Source of the DNA: Metallyticus violacea
Taxonomy: Eukaryota > Arthropoda > Insecta > Mantodea > Metallyticidae
Length of the DNA: 64,000 bases
Reading direction: 5' to 3'
NCBI GenBank assembly: GCA_030762175.1
Contig: CM060843.1
Coordinates: 111,383,869-111,447,868, forward strand
Under the pieces are notes generated by a model that saw only the letters and a list, made by a program, of their open reading frames with translations, did not search any database and was not told where the DNA came from. Below, piece by piece: positions 33,365 through 44,002 of this stretch. Position numbers and translations under genes: made by a program. Position 1 is the first letter of the stretch, and the number at the start of each line of letters is the position of its first letter.

Positions 33365-34850
33365 AACAGATGGAGAAAATACGTTCCTGAGGATATCACC
33401 TCACACACTTTGTTATCTGGGTGGTATTAATTTAGTAGACATACACTACCATAATTCTGGCAATATTATCAAGTACTTTTTTTAAAATATAGGACAAACC
33501 ACTTATTTTTTCCATTTATCGGAAAATATACACTTCTTCCAGCTTGCGTTAATTATATAACAATTTTGTAGATAGACTGTAGTGAAAGATTTTAAATATC
33601 AAATCAATATCTGTGTCTCATTTTCTTTCCCCCCTCGCAGTAATTAGGTTGTGCACACTTGAAGTTCCCGATGATTAGCATCTCAATTCGCAAGGATAAT
33701 TTAGCTGTCATTATTTCTGTTACAAGCATGTCAAAACCTGGCCCATAACCAATTTCTCAAAACCCGTTACAGTTCATTACAGGTTGCACAAAGCACGCCA
33801 ATTATGGGGCAGTTTATTGATTTTCAGTACGATGAAGCAAATAATTTGAAGAACAATTCCGCATCGATCTGTGGTACATCATAGAGCGGTTTCTTTCCCC
33901 TTTTGGTGCCACTAACAATTTAACGCCATTAGAACTTCTTATTTCTGAGGCGTTTTATTTCTAACAGTCGTTTAACAGCAGTCTGCGCCTCAAGAGAAGA
34001 AAAATGGATAACTTAGCCATGTCGTCCCTCTCGGGTCTTTTTTTAAAACCGTCCCTAAAAGGATTTTTCCATTTTAGTCAACACTTCAACGGCCGTCAGG
34101 CTGGCGTATTGTTTAAGTTTCTTTGACGTCAACATTTCGTTTGCCCGGCCTTTTTATCTCTCTCTGAGTACCATTAAACGTTCCATATAAGGCTTCGAGT
34201 GGTAGAGGCACGGTAAATATCAGCTGGAGTTAAAATTTCTTCCATACAGTGCAGATTTATCTGATGATGTAAGCGTATAAAAATTCATTGCATATTTCTA
34301 TAATAAGTGCTTTCAAATAACACGAAAAACATTGGAGCTGTTGAGATAATTTGCGCCTTACACAATTTGCATTATATAAATTGTTAGCTAAGTTCAGAGG
34401 TTTTGTTGCTAAATGGGAGAAACATGTAGCGAGAAATCAGTCATCTATGTTTATTTCTATTACCAAATTCACAACTAAAGGTACCATGCTATGGTCACTG
34501 ACTGCTATTAGAGCAATTTTTACTTAGTTTGTTTAATGCATAAGATCCTTTTTCCACTTGCAAACATTTGTTACTGGTATTTCTGCATCTTATGCTGTTC
34601 AATATCAGGGTAAGTGCAAATGATGTTGCTGATATCAATTGTGTTTTACTGAAATTTAATGTAACATATAAACATTAAAAAGTGACAAAAAGGAAACCTA
34701 AAAAGTTATAAATGTTCAATGTGTACTTAAATAGCTGAGAATGTTACTATATGCAGCGCATAAGTAATAGAGGGTACATAAAACCGTAAATTAAAACGTT
34801 GTAGTAAGTGGCTATTTGGAGACTTTAAAACCTAGCTAGGCCTGTATGAC
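33365..34850. other. Unassigned; includes a repeat-free, GC-balanced block
   Basis: Around 33,620-34,240 the composition is more balanced, simple repeats are absent and no open frame is found. The block begins just after a strong acceptor-like tract (TTTTCTTTCCCCCCTCGCAG, ending 33640) and contains homeodomain-like TTTATTGATTTT near 33810. It could be a conserved non-coding element. The rest is ordinary AT-rich DNA. Confidence 0.3.
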
Positions 34851-34950
34851 CAGCCAGACAAGCTCTAAATGAGATTCGAACCCGCAGTTCGCCGTACAAG
34901 TAGCGTGAAAACGTAACGCTTTAGCGACCTTACCGTCGGGAATTGACGCT
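34851..34950 (-). mobile_element. tRNA-derived SINE head (family E)
   Basis: On the minus strand: GACGGTAAGGTCGCTAAAGC, an A-box-like region, then about 35 bases later GGGTTCGAATCTC, a good B box (complement of 34871-34883). The spacing fits a tRNA promoter. The downstream body (toward lower coordinates) does not match the other families and was not delimited. Confidence 0.5.
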
Positions 34951-35308
34951 ATTAGAAAACTCTGAGAAGCAGAAAGGAGAGTAGCCCGAGAAATACTGTT
35001 ATAGATATGATAGAATACTACTGGTGATCGGAGAAAAATGGTCTGTTGGTTCGACTGCTAGGAAGTCAGCAGATATGGAAAACAATAGGACTGATAGGTG
35101 AAACAAGAAAAGAGAAAGCTATATAGTGCTACAAATAATTTATTTACAGGAAAATACAATACAGGTTATACAAGTGAGTGGCGAAATAAGAGTCTTTAGT
35201 TCAACTAAAAGTAATTTATTGTGAATAAATAATTATTACCAGCACCAGCAGCATCATCGCCATTTTATAAATTTACTAAGATATGCATACGGTTTTAAAT
35301 TAACTACA

Positions 35309-35505
35309 TTGAACACCGAAGCAACAAATAAATATTACACCGAACCAGTTCCAAATTGGCATTACAACGTGAGGCCAGTCGATGTCGACAACAAATCGCT
35401 TCAAGATTGGTGCCCAACCTGGAGCACTCAGCCGGAGCCTACTAAACGGCTTTATAATTTGGCGCCCAACATGGCTGCCATACTAAACCGCTGCAGTTTT
35501 TAACT
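35309..35505 (+). repeat. Three (perhaps four) 51-52-bp tandem units with primer-binding-site-like motifs
   Basis: TTGG starts related units at 35356, 35407 and 35459 (spacing 51 and 52): TTGGCATTACAACGTGAGGC, TTGGTGCCCAACCTGGAGC and TTGGCGCCCAACATGGCTGC. A weaker unit may begin at 35309. TGGCGCCCAAC is the sequence LTR retroelements commonly use as a tRNA-Lys-type primer-binding site, so this may be a leader remnant of a Gypsy-like element. The frame across it is open for 64 codons because the unit is close to a multiple of three, and it reads as a Trp/Pro-rich peptide (NWHYNVRP..., WCPTWSTQP...). No LTR or gag/pol was found beside it. Confidence 0.45.
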
Positions 35506-35510
35506 ACCTA

Positions 35511-37072
35511 CGCTGTAGATTTTTGAGACAGTTTACAAAACGAAAATGTATAAATCAATCCATAAAAATTTGATTTGGTAAAAATAAGAAGAAGAAACGA
35601 AACAAAAAATAACATTTCTAATGTAGAAATGCGATGTGTGAATCCAAATTTCTGTGTGTCAGAAAAGGGTGAACATTTTTAACTTATAGTTTTAAAAATA
35701 AGCGTTCACTGTGAATTTTTAGAAACATATTTCCATTAATGCTGAAGCTTATCTCCGTTTATTTTGATTTATAAAATTGCGTATATCGTACATTTCTATT
35801 GTTTTGCGTATCGCCGATCTCATCATGATTTGCCAGCCAAGAGGGCCGATTTGGCGCGCTCTCAGCTCCGTATTGTCGGTTCACTCTTGCGCAAAGCGAG
35901 GCCGGAACAAATGGATAACACGGCCGGCGATTCTTGAAAGAAAAAAGAAAAATATTAGCACACAGGTACTGAATGGATTCGCATTCATAATGTTCCGGTG
36001 TTATTTGTTTTTCTAAACCTTTTCTGTGAACAGGCAAGTTGATTTTGGTAGGTTGTATTAAATTTAAGTCTGTTCCGAGTTTCTGATACCACAAGGTCAT
36101 TATTGATGCAGTTACGTGTTAATTGGCAAGAGTACAGAAATTTGACATTGAATAATGTTGATTTTAACTAATTAGAATTTATTTTGATACTTATTCTTAC
36201 TCGTACATTATCATCAACATCGATAACAACAGGGATTGGATCTTTTGGTCTGCTCCGGCTTAAGAGAAAGTTAGTGAAGCAGGGTTTTGTAGCATTTTTT
36301 GAATATGTGAGTATACTTTTTCTGTAATAATTTATTATTTCTAATTCTGATACCTTCATAGAGTTTATAAACGGCTAAAGATCTCAATGGTGTCATTTCG
36401 GCCGCCTATTCGTTTTCTTTGTCACTATTTTCTGCACTACAGTAAAACTGAATATCTAAAACAGTTTTAAAACTGCATGTTTTCTTGTTTTCCTTAAAAT
36501 TGTGTGTTTAATTGTAGCAATCAGCTCTAGGAACTGTAACTTCCATTTCATTCTTAAGAAATGTTTCTTCCTAAATAATTAAAAGTTACTCAATTGTTAT
36601 ACAATTTTATATTAAATTACAAGTTTGCTTTCGATACTGCAAGTTTACAAACCAAAATACTTCAGTTTTATTAGTAGATATTTCTATATTTAATTAGACA
36701 CTTACTGGGCTGTTGTTTGTAAATTTAAAGTCTGATAGTTTTCACCTGATCAACTGTACATAAAAATGTGATAAAAGGCAATTTTTTGAACTATGCAATT
36801 GTCATCGGTTGATTTAATCACCTTCTGATCACTTCGTCCAGATATACACCAACATAATGCAGTGCAGGCGATAAAAAGAAACTATGTTTCCATTGAATGT
36901 TCTGTATTTTCTTGTAAACTTTATTTTAAATCCGTTATTTTATTATAGTGTTTGAATATGTATATTATGTGTACAGGAATTCATTTGTTGTCATTTTACA
37001 TTTTGTTTTATCATAACTAAAATGATTTGAATATTTACAAAATGTACACTTTTGGTGATATTAAATGATATA
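35511..37072. other. Unassigned DNA
   Basis: A GC-rich patch at about 35,805-35,935 lies inside a 113-codon ATG-initiated minus-strand frame (36100-35759) with no recognisable motif. The remainder is AT-rich. Nothing identified. Confidence 0.4.
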
Positions 37073-37376
37073 TGTGACCAGCTACTTGGTCTGGTGGTTA
37101 GCGTTGCTGACTGTTGACTGGGTTCAATTCCCGGTACCTGCTTTGGAATTTTAAGGAGCTCTGGAAACGGATCCATCCAGCAGCGTAAAGACAAATGGAA
37201 AGTTGCTTGATGGAGAGATGGCGTTCTTTGACCACGAAAGCCGTGTGATAGGTGACCGGCGACATGCCTCCTTTATCAATGACGTCATAAGATGGGGGGT
37301 ATAGGATGCAGAGGTCACAGCAGCAGGCCAAAGTACACCCCGGGCTTTAGCGCCGAATGAGAAGAAATTATATACG
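37073..37376 (+). mobile_element. tRNA-derived SINE (family C)
   Basis: The head reads CTACTTGGTCTGGTGGTTAG, with A box TGGTCTGGTGG (about 37087), then GTTGACTGGGTTCAATTCCC, with B box GGTTCAATTCC (37122-37132). The box spacing is that of a tRNA promoter. The body (GAGCTCTGGAAACGGATCC, GGTGACCGGCGACATGCC, AAAGTACACCCCGGGC) differs from SINE-A and SINE-B. The 3' end is set near 37376 by composition. Frames in this stretch are by-products of the SINE. Confidence 0.7.
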
Positions 37377-39827
37377 TTTGCCATGACCTCATTTATAAAA
37401 TATAAGGAAAAATCACATTTTTTTTATATTTCAGAGTTTAATATATCAGTTATTTTTTTCTTTAGACCTGAATGTCTTACATAATTCATTTATATTCTCC
37501 TTTTTCTTTTTATTCTCATAGATAAGTAAATTTATAATTTTATTCAGTCATTACATTTCACTATAATAATGTTGTTATGAAATTAATTTAACTTTCTTAA
37601 TCTACTGATCTTTATTTTATTTTTGCTCTGTTCCAAATAAAGTTATTTTATTGCCATTTTAGCGAACTCGAACATTTAAAACTCATAATTATCTGACTGG
37701 TATTTCATGTTGTATTTTATTGTAGTTTACTTTTCTCTCTTTCCAGTGACATCTGCACATCAACGTGTAAGCCTTACATAAGAATAGACCGCTTAGATTG
37801 CATTGTTTGCAATATACGAGTAAAAAGTGGAAAGGGAGACTTACTTTTACTAAGGAGTGTGTCCGGTTTACAATTAAAAAGTATTCTCATGTAAGAAAAG
37901 ATCCTTTCGAAATATTTAATGGTAGAATATATGATACTTCCAAAAGCTTTGTTCTAATTATCTCATTCTGCGGATACAGAAGAAAACGTGCTAACCGCAG
38001 ACTACATCAAACTTCGAAACCGGCTCGAGTTCTTCAGAGGCTCAGATCGCCAACTTCCATAAAGCAGAGTTCAAGAGCTTCGTTCATGACGTTGCCTAGT
38101 GTCTCAGACTGAGATTCCCTCCTTGTGCAAGCACTCGACTGTGGCAATTACTGGCACCTTGTCCTCCCAAGAGGCAGCCATTAATCACGGCAAAACAAAC
38201 TTCCGTACAGCACATAGCCAGAGTGATGCAGGCCAAGACTACATAACTTGCTGTTATAAAGGATAGCGCATGATCAAGTCTTCAAACTGGAACACTTCCC
38301 TCTGGGTTTCGATACCATTAGAAGTCAAAACACAAACAATTTGATTCATCTCAATTTACTATTCACTTTACTTATATAAGTAAGATATCTATTATAAAAG
38401 AGAAAAATGTATAACAAAAAAGTGATGTTGTATCTTCTATCATTTTCTTTTAAATTAGAAACATAAACATTTTCTTTTTCATTATTCGTTTAGAAAGCTA
38501 GAGGATGCTTTACAAATTTTAAATTCCTTTCACGCAGGTTTCAAATTATTTTTATAGAGCAATTTAAGAAAAGTGATGATCCGCTGTACAGAAAGCTATG
38601 CATCGAATTGATATTTTGTGTCTGATTCTTTAACGAGATATGTTTTCATTTCACTGCCGTTTCCCCACCCATTGTCATTTTTGCTGCTTTTACTTTCCGT
38701 TTTTTGTTGATATTCTTTAGAAGCTTCACCTAGGTAACTTCCTTTCTTATATTCGTAAATCCCGCAATTGCTCTGTACCTGTCACCTTAAGAATACGCCC
38801 GTTTCCTCTAGGAGTGCCATTACTGAGGTGACTCGAAACATTCAAACTTTCTAGTTAACCACATTATTAGGATTCATCTTTTTATCCAAAGTAAATTTTC
38901 TTACAGCTGAATCAAAGATACATGGTTACCATACTGAGCATGTTTCTTTATAATTTTATTTGATTTATTTTCCTTGCTAAAATGATGTAACATTTTTTTA
39001 GATATACACATATACCTATATATTATAACGAAACAATTTGGGGTACTTATATACTTTTTTCTTTAAATTTATGCATTATATCCAATAATAAAGGTTTGGT
39101 ATTTTAATTTAATTTTTATGTAACATAGTGTACGGTGAATGAATTACTTTTATTAGCTGAGATTTTTCTATATGACAAGTTTGTGAATTTGTAGTTTCCT
39201 TGTTTCAATTTGAGTCACAAATTAGGAATGTCTGTGCAAGAATCAGTTAAGAAATGTTGAGACGTGTTCGTCAATCTTTTGAAGCAAGTTTTCGGAAATA
39301 TATCGAAGTTAATGGTCATACTTTCGAGCATTTACTAAATTGAAATTGCTTGTAATGTGAACACTAAATTGTTTCAGTTATGGTTATAACTGTACTGTAC
39401 CGTACGTAAATTGATACCTGTGAAATTGAGGGAAAAACATTTGCTGTCTTATTTGTCCAATATATCATCCCCAGCTGATAGATGTACTAGAACTTTTATA
39501 CTGAAAATTTACTGTTCTTTCCATCCCTAGGAAAAATTAAACCGTTGCATTTGATAAAAAAAGACCTTGAAATAGCCTTAAGAATGAATTATCTAAAACA
39601 AGTCCATTCTTATTGACTCGACTATTAGGTTTGCACGATCCATGAAAAAAGATTTGGCACACGAAGATAGAGTATATCTCAGAATAGAAATAAATGCACC
39701 AATGGTGACCACAATACCCGCAGTTGACCATACCTATTACTCTTGTGACTTCTATGGCTGGAGGTGATTTATGCACAAGAAAAAGTATTGTAGAACTTAT
39801 CTGGATTATTTTTCCCATCATCATACG
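37377..39827. other. Unassigned DNA
   Basis: After AT-rich sequence, a GC-balanced block at 37,750-38,330 follows a fair acceptor-like tract (TTTTCTCTCTTTCCAG, ending 37746), but no frame across it looks conserved. From 38,330 to 39,820 nothing was recognised; the minus-strand frame at 39537-39824 has no motif. Confidence 0.4.
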
Positions 39828-40037
39828 TTACACGTAGCACAGAAGGCCATTGTTTTTACATCCGCCACGGAAAGAGTCGTTGTTCTGGCGTTCTCTCCCG
39901 TTTTTGCTACATTTAACTTGTTCTAGATATTTGTAAATGAGTCCATCCCGACCAGAAGGGACGGGGTATCCTCTCTGTGCACACGTCGACATCATAGATT
40001 TTCTGTTCAATAAACAGACGTCCGCGACTCTGCTCGG
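39828..40037 (-). CDS. Coding-like small ORF, unknown
   Basis: I do not recognise this. A minus-strand frame is open from 40037 to a stop at 39830; the first ATG pair gives MMSTCAQRGYPVPSGRDGL and, with the rest, about 55 residues with four cysteines, many charged residues and no low complexity. Local composition is more balanced than the neighbours. About 50 bp upstream on the minus strand lies TATATATAG (complement of about 40077-40086), a TATA-like element. There is no signal peptide or membrane segment. It may be a short exon or chance: no splice donor is convincing and no homologue is known to me. Confidence 0.18.
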   Translation of the reverse strand, partial: PSRVADVCLLNRKSMMSTCAQRGYPVPSGRDGLIYKYLEQVKCSKNGRERQNNDSFRGGCKNNGLLCYV

Positions 40038-40579
40038 TTGTTATTCGAATTTCCGCTCTTCTGTTTTCCCAGAGTAGCTATATATACAAGTACACACAAA
40101 CATCCACCCACCCATACGTATGTCTGTATGACATTTCCAAACTTTGCAAACATAGAGCAAAAGTTGTGCTATCAGGAATTGGAGCGTGGGCTGTAGAAGC
40201 AGTACTCCACTGCGCATATACTACATACAAGTATATACATAAATTGTGATGGTATTTGCATTTGGAAAGTACATAGCTATTCGAATATGAAGGGTTTTAG
40301 TGAAATTTAAATACAATATCTTATAATAAGTTACTGTATTGTTTCATATGAAAGTTCATAAAAATGACTATCACTGGTTTTTATTTATTAATTTACTATT
40401 CCGGAGTTAAGTTCATTAACCCTGTTCTTCCAATCTACCAACTTAATAACTACACTAAGTTTCCGTGACAATAGCAAAATTATAAAATAAACATTAACAA
40501 GCACAATAGTCGTATACATATAAATTTATCTAAAAAACAAATAGAATGAATAAAAATTTTGTAACACATAGACATAAAA

Positions 40580-40630
40580 GTCGGTCCTGGTTGTGTAGAG
40601 AATGTCCATAAATAACTCAAATCAACAACC
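40580..40630 (+). mobile_element. SINE-A copy 4, internally deleted
   Basis: The first 20 or so bases of the family head (GTCGGTCCTGGTTGTGTAG) are joined directly to its last bases (AGAATGTCCATAAATAA and a CAAATCAAC tail). About 230 bp of body and the B box are missing. Confidence 0.75.
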
Positions 40631-40638
40631 ACTTTCCT

Positions 40639-40947
40639 CTACTGTATCACACTACAGTAAGAATTAATTTTAATACTGGCATTGCAGGATATGTTTGTAG
40701 TTGGGCGATGCTTCTTGACGTAATCTGTGTGCAAAGCTGCAGTATTTGAGGCTGTAACACGCAAAAGATGCACGAATTCCTCTTTCTCCCTTATCTTGAT
40801 TAGCCGTGAGGTCACGATTCCAGGCCCTACCTCAGGAACAGATTTATTTTCAGGAGTAATACCTGCCTCCCAGTTATATACACGTTTTGTTGCTGAAATT
40901 CTACAAGTATACACGTTTATAATGCGCCACACTCTTGTCAAGACTTA
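40639..40947 (-). CDS. Coding-like ORF, unknown, possibly an exon
   Basis: I do not recognise this. The minus-strand frame is open for about 102 codons between stops and has balanced composition. It reads as a plausible soluble protein segment: VYNWEAGITPENKSVPEVG, then IVTSRLIKIREKEEFVHLL and HTDYVKKHRP. It has no in-frame ATG near its start, so if real it is an internal exon or a fragment of a mobile-element protein. It lies 9 bp from a deleted SINE. No domain, signal or membrane segment is seen. Confidence 0.2.
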
Positions 40948-42365
40948 ACGATATGTGAAAAATACTCTAAACGGGAGGGCATGTCTGAACTGTAAAAGCT
41001 GCTGCGATCAGTCCGGCTTTTAACTCTAGAGAAAAGCTCGATCCAATACTAACTGAACCGTATTCATGGTTTTCCGAGCAGTTTATGCAAGTCATTTATC
41101 ATAGATCTAGAAATAGCCTTGAAACCTGAAGTTCACTTTGCGGCGGGCAATAATCATTATTAATTAATTGAGAGGATGAAAGGTAATTAATTAATAGGTA
41201 TTTATACTTGGGATGGATTGTTCCCTGATTTGCCTATCTTACATCAGTCCGAGAAATTTTGGGGTTGGGCTAGTTTGAGGTAGTATGGTGGCTGCGGAAG
41301 TCTTCTTGATGTATACTCTCGGTCCTCTTCTGCTACGGCTATATGAGACTTCAGCTAGTGGCTTTCTTAGAATGTAAAATAATTCTCGGGTCGAGGAATT
41401 GAATACGTTTTGTCACGAGAGTGGAGACACAATGAGCCTAGCTCACACAAGAGTTTTATTGATGACACATCTCTGCACTCAGGGACTAAAGTTAGTTAAT
41501 GGTAATTGTCTGTAAGGAACTTCGACTATTTGCGGTACATATAAAATTACTGTTTGTTACGGTGCGAAAATCCCTCAGGGAAAAGTTAGTCCAGAGTTTG
41601 ATAAAACACAATAATTGTGTCTTTCCGACTTTTCCCTAATACAACTTAGATCGAACTTTCACTTATTTGCCTTCTAACTAACTGGCTTCCTCCCACTAGC
41701 CACTGACAACAACTAACACTGTAACTCCAACTGCAACTGCCTGAATTCGTCTCTTTCCGATAGTTTTATCTGGCGACAGTCCGACGGTCCGTAAGACGCT
41801 TCTTGGGTCTTAATTCTACTGTTTTAATTATACTACTGTCCCATTCATTGGCTGTTCATTACGGTTTATGTTACGAAACCTCCTGATTGGTAAATCTTTT
41901 CGCGCTTGTTCTGGCTAGAGGCGAGGGTGTTACAACCTAGTGCGAGAAAAGATATACAGGTACTTGTTTTTCGTTTTCGGTTTACGAAGAAGTTTGCGTA
42001 ATATATTTTTCCTAGGGGAAGCAACAGTCGATGTTTCTTTGTTTGCCTTACATAAAATATTCTAACGGTATAAAGCTTGTTTCAGGGTCACCGTGGTTAT
42101 TGCGAGAAGAAGGGATCGAGCCGTTTATGACCCCTTCTCTTGCAACAAAAGATTCTGTTTGGCCATACTGACGGGTTTATAATATTTGGAAAGATACTTG
42201 TCTTCCCACTTCTAGTTCAAATGTCATGCCTTCTAATTTTGATAATAATTTAATATTCTTATGATCACCTAGGTGTTTGCATAGGATGGGAATCTACTGT
42301 TTCAATTTCTTCGTCAATTATTATTAAGATAGCGAAAAGATTGAGAAAATTTCGAAGATAAATAA
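40948..42365. other. Unassigned; GC-balanced, possible LTR remnant
   Basis: From about 41,190 to 41,940 the sequence is more balanced than average and free of simple repeats. It contains TGTTACGGTGCG at 41557 and GGTGTTACA near 41930, which could be the ends of a solo LTR (TG...CA), but no target duplication supports this. An imperfect hairpin lies at about 42,100-42,150 (GAGAAGAAGGG / CCCCTTCTCTT). Confidence 0.3.
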
Positions 42366-42632
42366 CCTCCTAGATCGCTAAGTAGTTACGATCTTGTTAT
42401 AAGCATTTTGATTCCTTCTCCTCCCACGGCGCAAAAGCCCAAAGGGGGCCTAGACCTACCACAGCAACCGTTGCGTCCTCCATCTCCGTCTTGGAAACGG
42501 AGTGAAGCACCAACGTCCAAGGAATGTAAACGCGGTGCACAAAGTGAGCCATCATCTTATAGGCCTAATTTTCAATTCCAACAAGTTCTGTTGATGTTAA
42601 AAAACAAGTTAAAACGCTCGGTTGCCGACTAA
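42366..42632 (+). CDS. Proline-rich coding-like ORF, unknown
   Basis: I do not recognise this. The frame is open for 88 codons between stops (42363 and 42630) without an early ATG. The composition differs from the surroundings, with many Pro, Ser, Lys and Gln residues (IPSPPTAQKPKGG, LPQQPLRPPSPSWKRSEAP). It ends SEPSSYRPNFQFQQ, KNKLKRSVAD. It could be an eroded retroelement gag-like or hinge segment: SSYRP is also a motif of non-LTR reverse transcriptases, but nothing downstream confirms that. Confidence 0.18.
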   Translation, partial: PPRSLSSYDLVISILIPSPPTAQKPKGGLDLPQQPLRPPSPSWKRSEAPTSKECKRGAQSEPSSYRPNFQFQQVLLMLKNKLKRSVAD

Positions 42633-43210
42633 TAAGAATATGTGGTGTTGGCACCATGGATGCCCAGCTCACAGTACGGTTTATTTTGATCAGTGTTTAA
42701 TTATCGTTCGACTGGACAAAGAGGACCTGAATCTAGAACGTTCCCCAGAATTGATATTATTGTTTTCTGTGGTGAAAGCTATAAAAATAGTGTCTCCAAG
42801 AACATACGAACTATATCACAAGACATGAAACTCCGTACTGGAGAGCATGAAATTTCTTCTAAAATGCAGCTCAGGTGCAGCGATCTTTGCATAGCCAACT
42901 GTAAGCTTATATTGAAGCTGATGGCCATATTCTTTAATAAAACATATGAACATAAACATACGCCCGAGGTAGACAGTAATCTATAGTACATACACTAGTA
43001 GTGACTGTCAAATGTACTATTTCTAAAAATAAAATGGCAGTATTTACTTATTAATTATTTACTCTAGGCTCATATAGAAAATGCCACTATGATTCTAAAT
43101 GTATCTAAAATGTTCTAGTCTTAATAATATTGCTCCATTTAAAACAATAACTTTAGTGCTAAAACAACACTTTATTGGTCATTGTTGAAACTTTGCATGG
43201 GGTGCATTTC
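42633..43210. other. Unassigned DNA
   Basis: Overlapping short frames on both strands have no motif. Nothing identified. Confidence 0.4.
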
Positions 43211-43435
43211 TCAGTTCCTCTCTATAGTTCCATTCTGATAAAATAGCCCACTAATTATCTGGTTTCGGAAATAATACGCGGAAGCATTTTTTAATGATTC
43301 GCCCATTATAGACCCTGATGCATTTTTCTCATGCATCGATAGACAAGATATTTGCCAGACTGAACTGATGATTGTAACTGCAGGATTCTTTATATATGAC
43401 TGTACAAGCCAATCAGTCATATTGAGCACATTGTT
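43211..43435 (-). CDS. Coding-like ORF, unknown
   Basis: I do not recognise this. The minus-strand frame is open for about 74 codons; the first ATG gives MTDWLVQSYIKNPAVTIISS, and later SMHEKNASGSIMGESLKNAS. Composition is protein-like and not repetitive, but there is no domain and no supporting splice or promoter signal. It may be a relic of a mobile-element protein or chance. Confidence 0.12.
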   Translation of the reverse strand, partial: NNVLNMTDWLVQSYIKNPAVTIISSVWQISCLSMHEKNASGSIMGESLKNASAYYFRNQIISGLFYQNGTIERN

Positions 43436-43706
43436 TCATTAGTTTAGAAATGTTTTTGTTATTAGTATGTTAGTAACAGAATATTTTTTCCCCATATTGA
43501 CTCCTAACCTCATACAAAATACTGGTATTACAACCCAAATGAAACTTCTCATAAATCTTGATAAAATATGAGGAATTAATATTTAATAATATTAATTTAT
43601 AGTTTTGATTGCAAATAAAATCGAAATGAAAACAAAATTATATTAAACACCTATATAGAGAGGTAATCTTAAACAGGTTAAGAGGAAGTTCACAATATTT
43701 TTTGTA
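43436..43706. other. Unassigned AT-rich DNA
   Basis: Nothing identified. Confidence 0.45.
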
Positions 43707-44002
43707 GGTCCTGGTGGTGTAGTGGTAACCATATTTTCCTCCTAAACCGAAGATGGCCGGTTCGATCCCTGCCAGGACCGATGGATTTTTTCGAACGTAA
43801 AAATCCTAAGTATGGCTTTCTTCGGAAGGGAAATAAAGCCGTAGGTCCCGTGTCGTACATTTACGGCACGAAAAAGAACCTCAAGATTGAAAGAAGAGGT
43901 CCTTGAGCAAAATTTGTCGGCCGTTTCACGCCCTGATTTGAGTGGGACGCTGATGACCTGAGATGTTAAAGAGAATCTATAAATAAGCCAAATCAAATAA
44001 TC
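43707..44002 (+). mobile_element. SINE-A copy 5, near full length
   Basis: Starts GGTCCTGGTGGTGTAGTGG with the A box intact; B box GGTTCGATCCC at about 43759. The body carries CTTCGGAAGGGAAATAAAGC and the GGTCCCGTGTCG block, and it ends with GAGATGTTAAAGAGAATCTA and ATAAGCCAAATCAAAT. Scattered substitutions make it older than the copy at 9311. No clear target duplication. Confidence 0.92.

Noticed and set aside
35759..36100. 113-codon ATG-initiated minus-strand frame
   Set aside because: No motif, and the composition changes sharply midway, so it spans two unrelated segments.
37751..38112. Exon after the acceptor-like tract at 37746
   Set aside because: The frame entered directly from the acceptor stops quickly, and the longer frame has no domain or donor; kept only as a note.
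41557..41940. Solo LTR (TGTTACGG ... GTGTTACA)
   Set aside because: No matching target duplication, no second LTR and no convincing polyadenylation or primer site; the ends may be coincidence.
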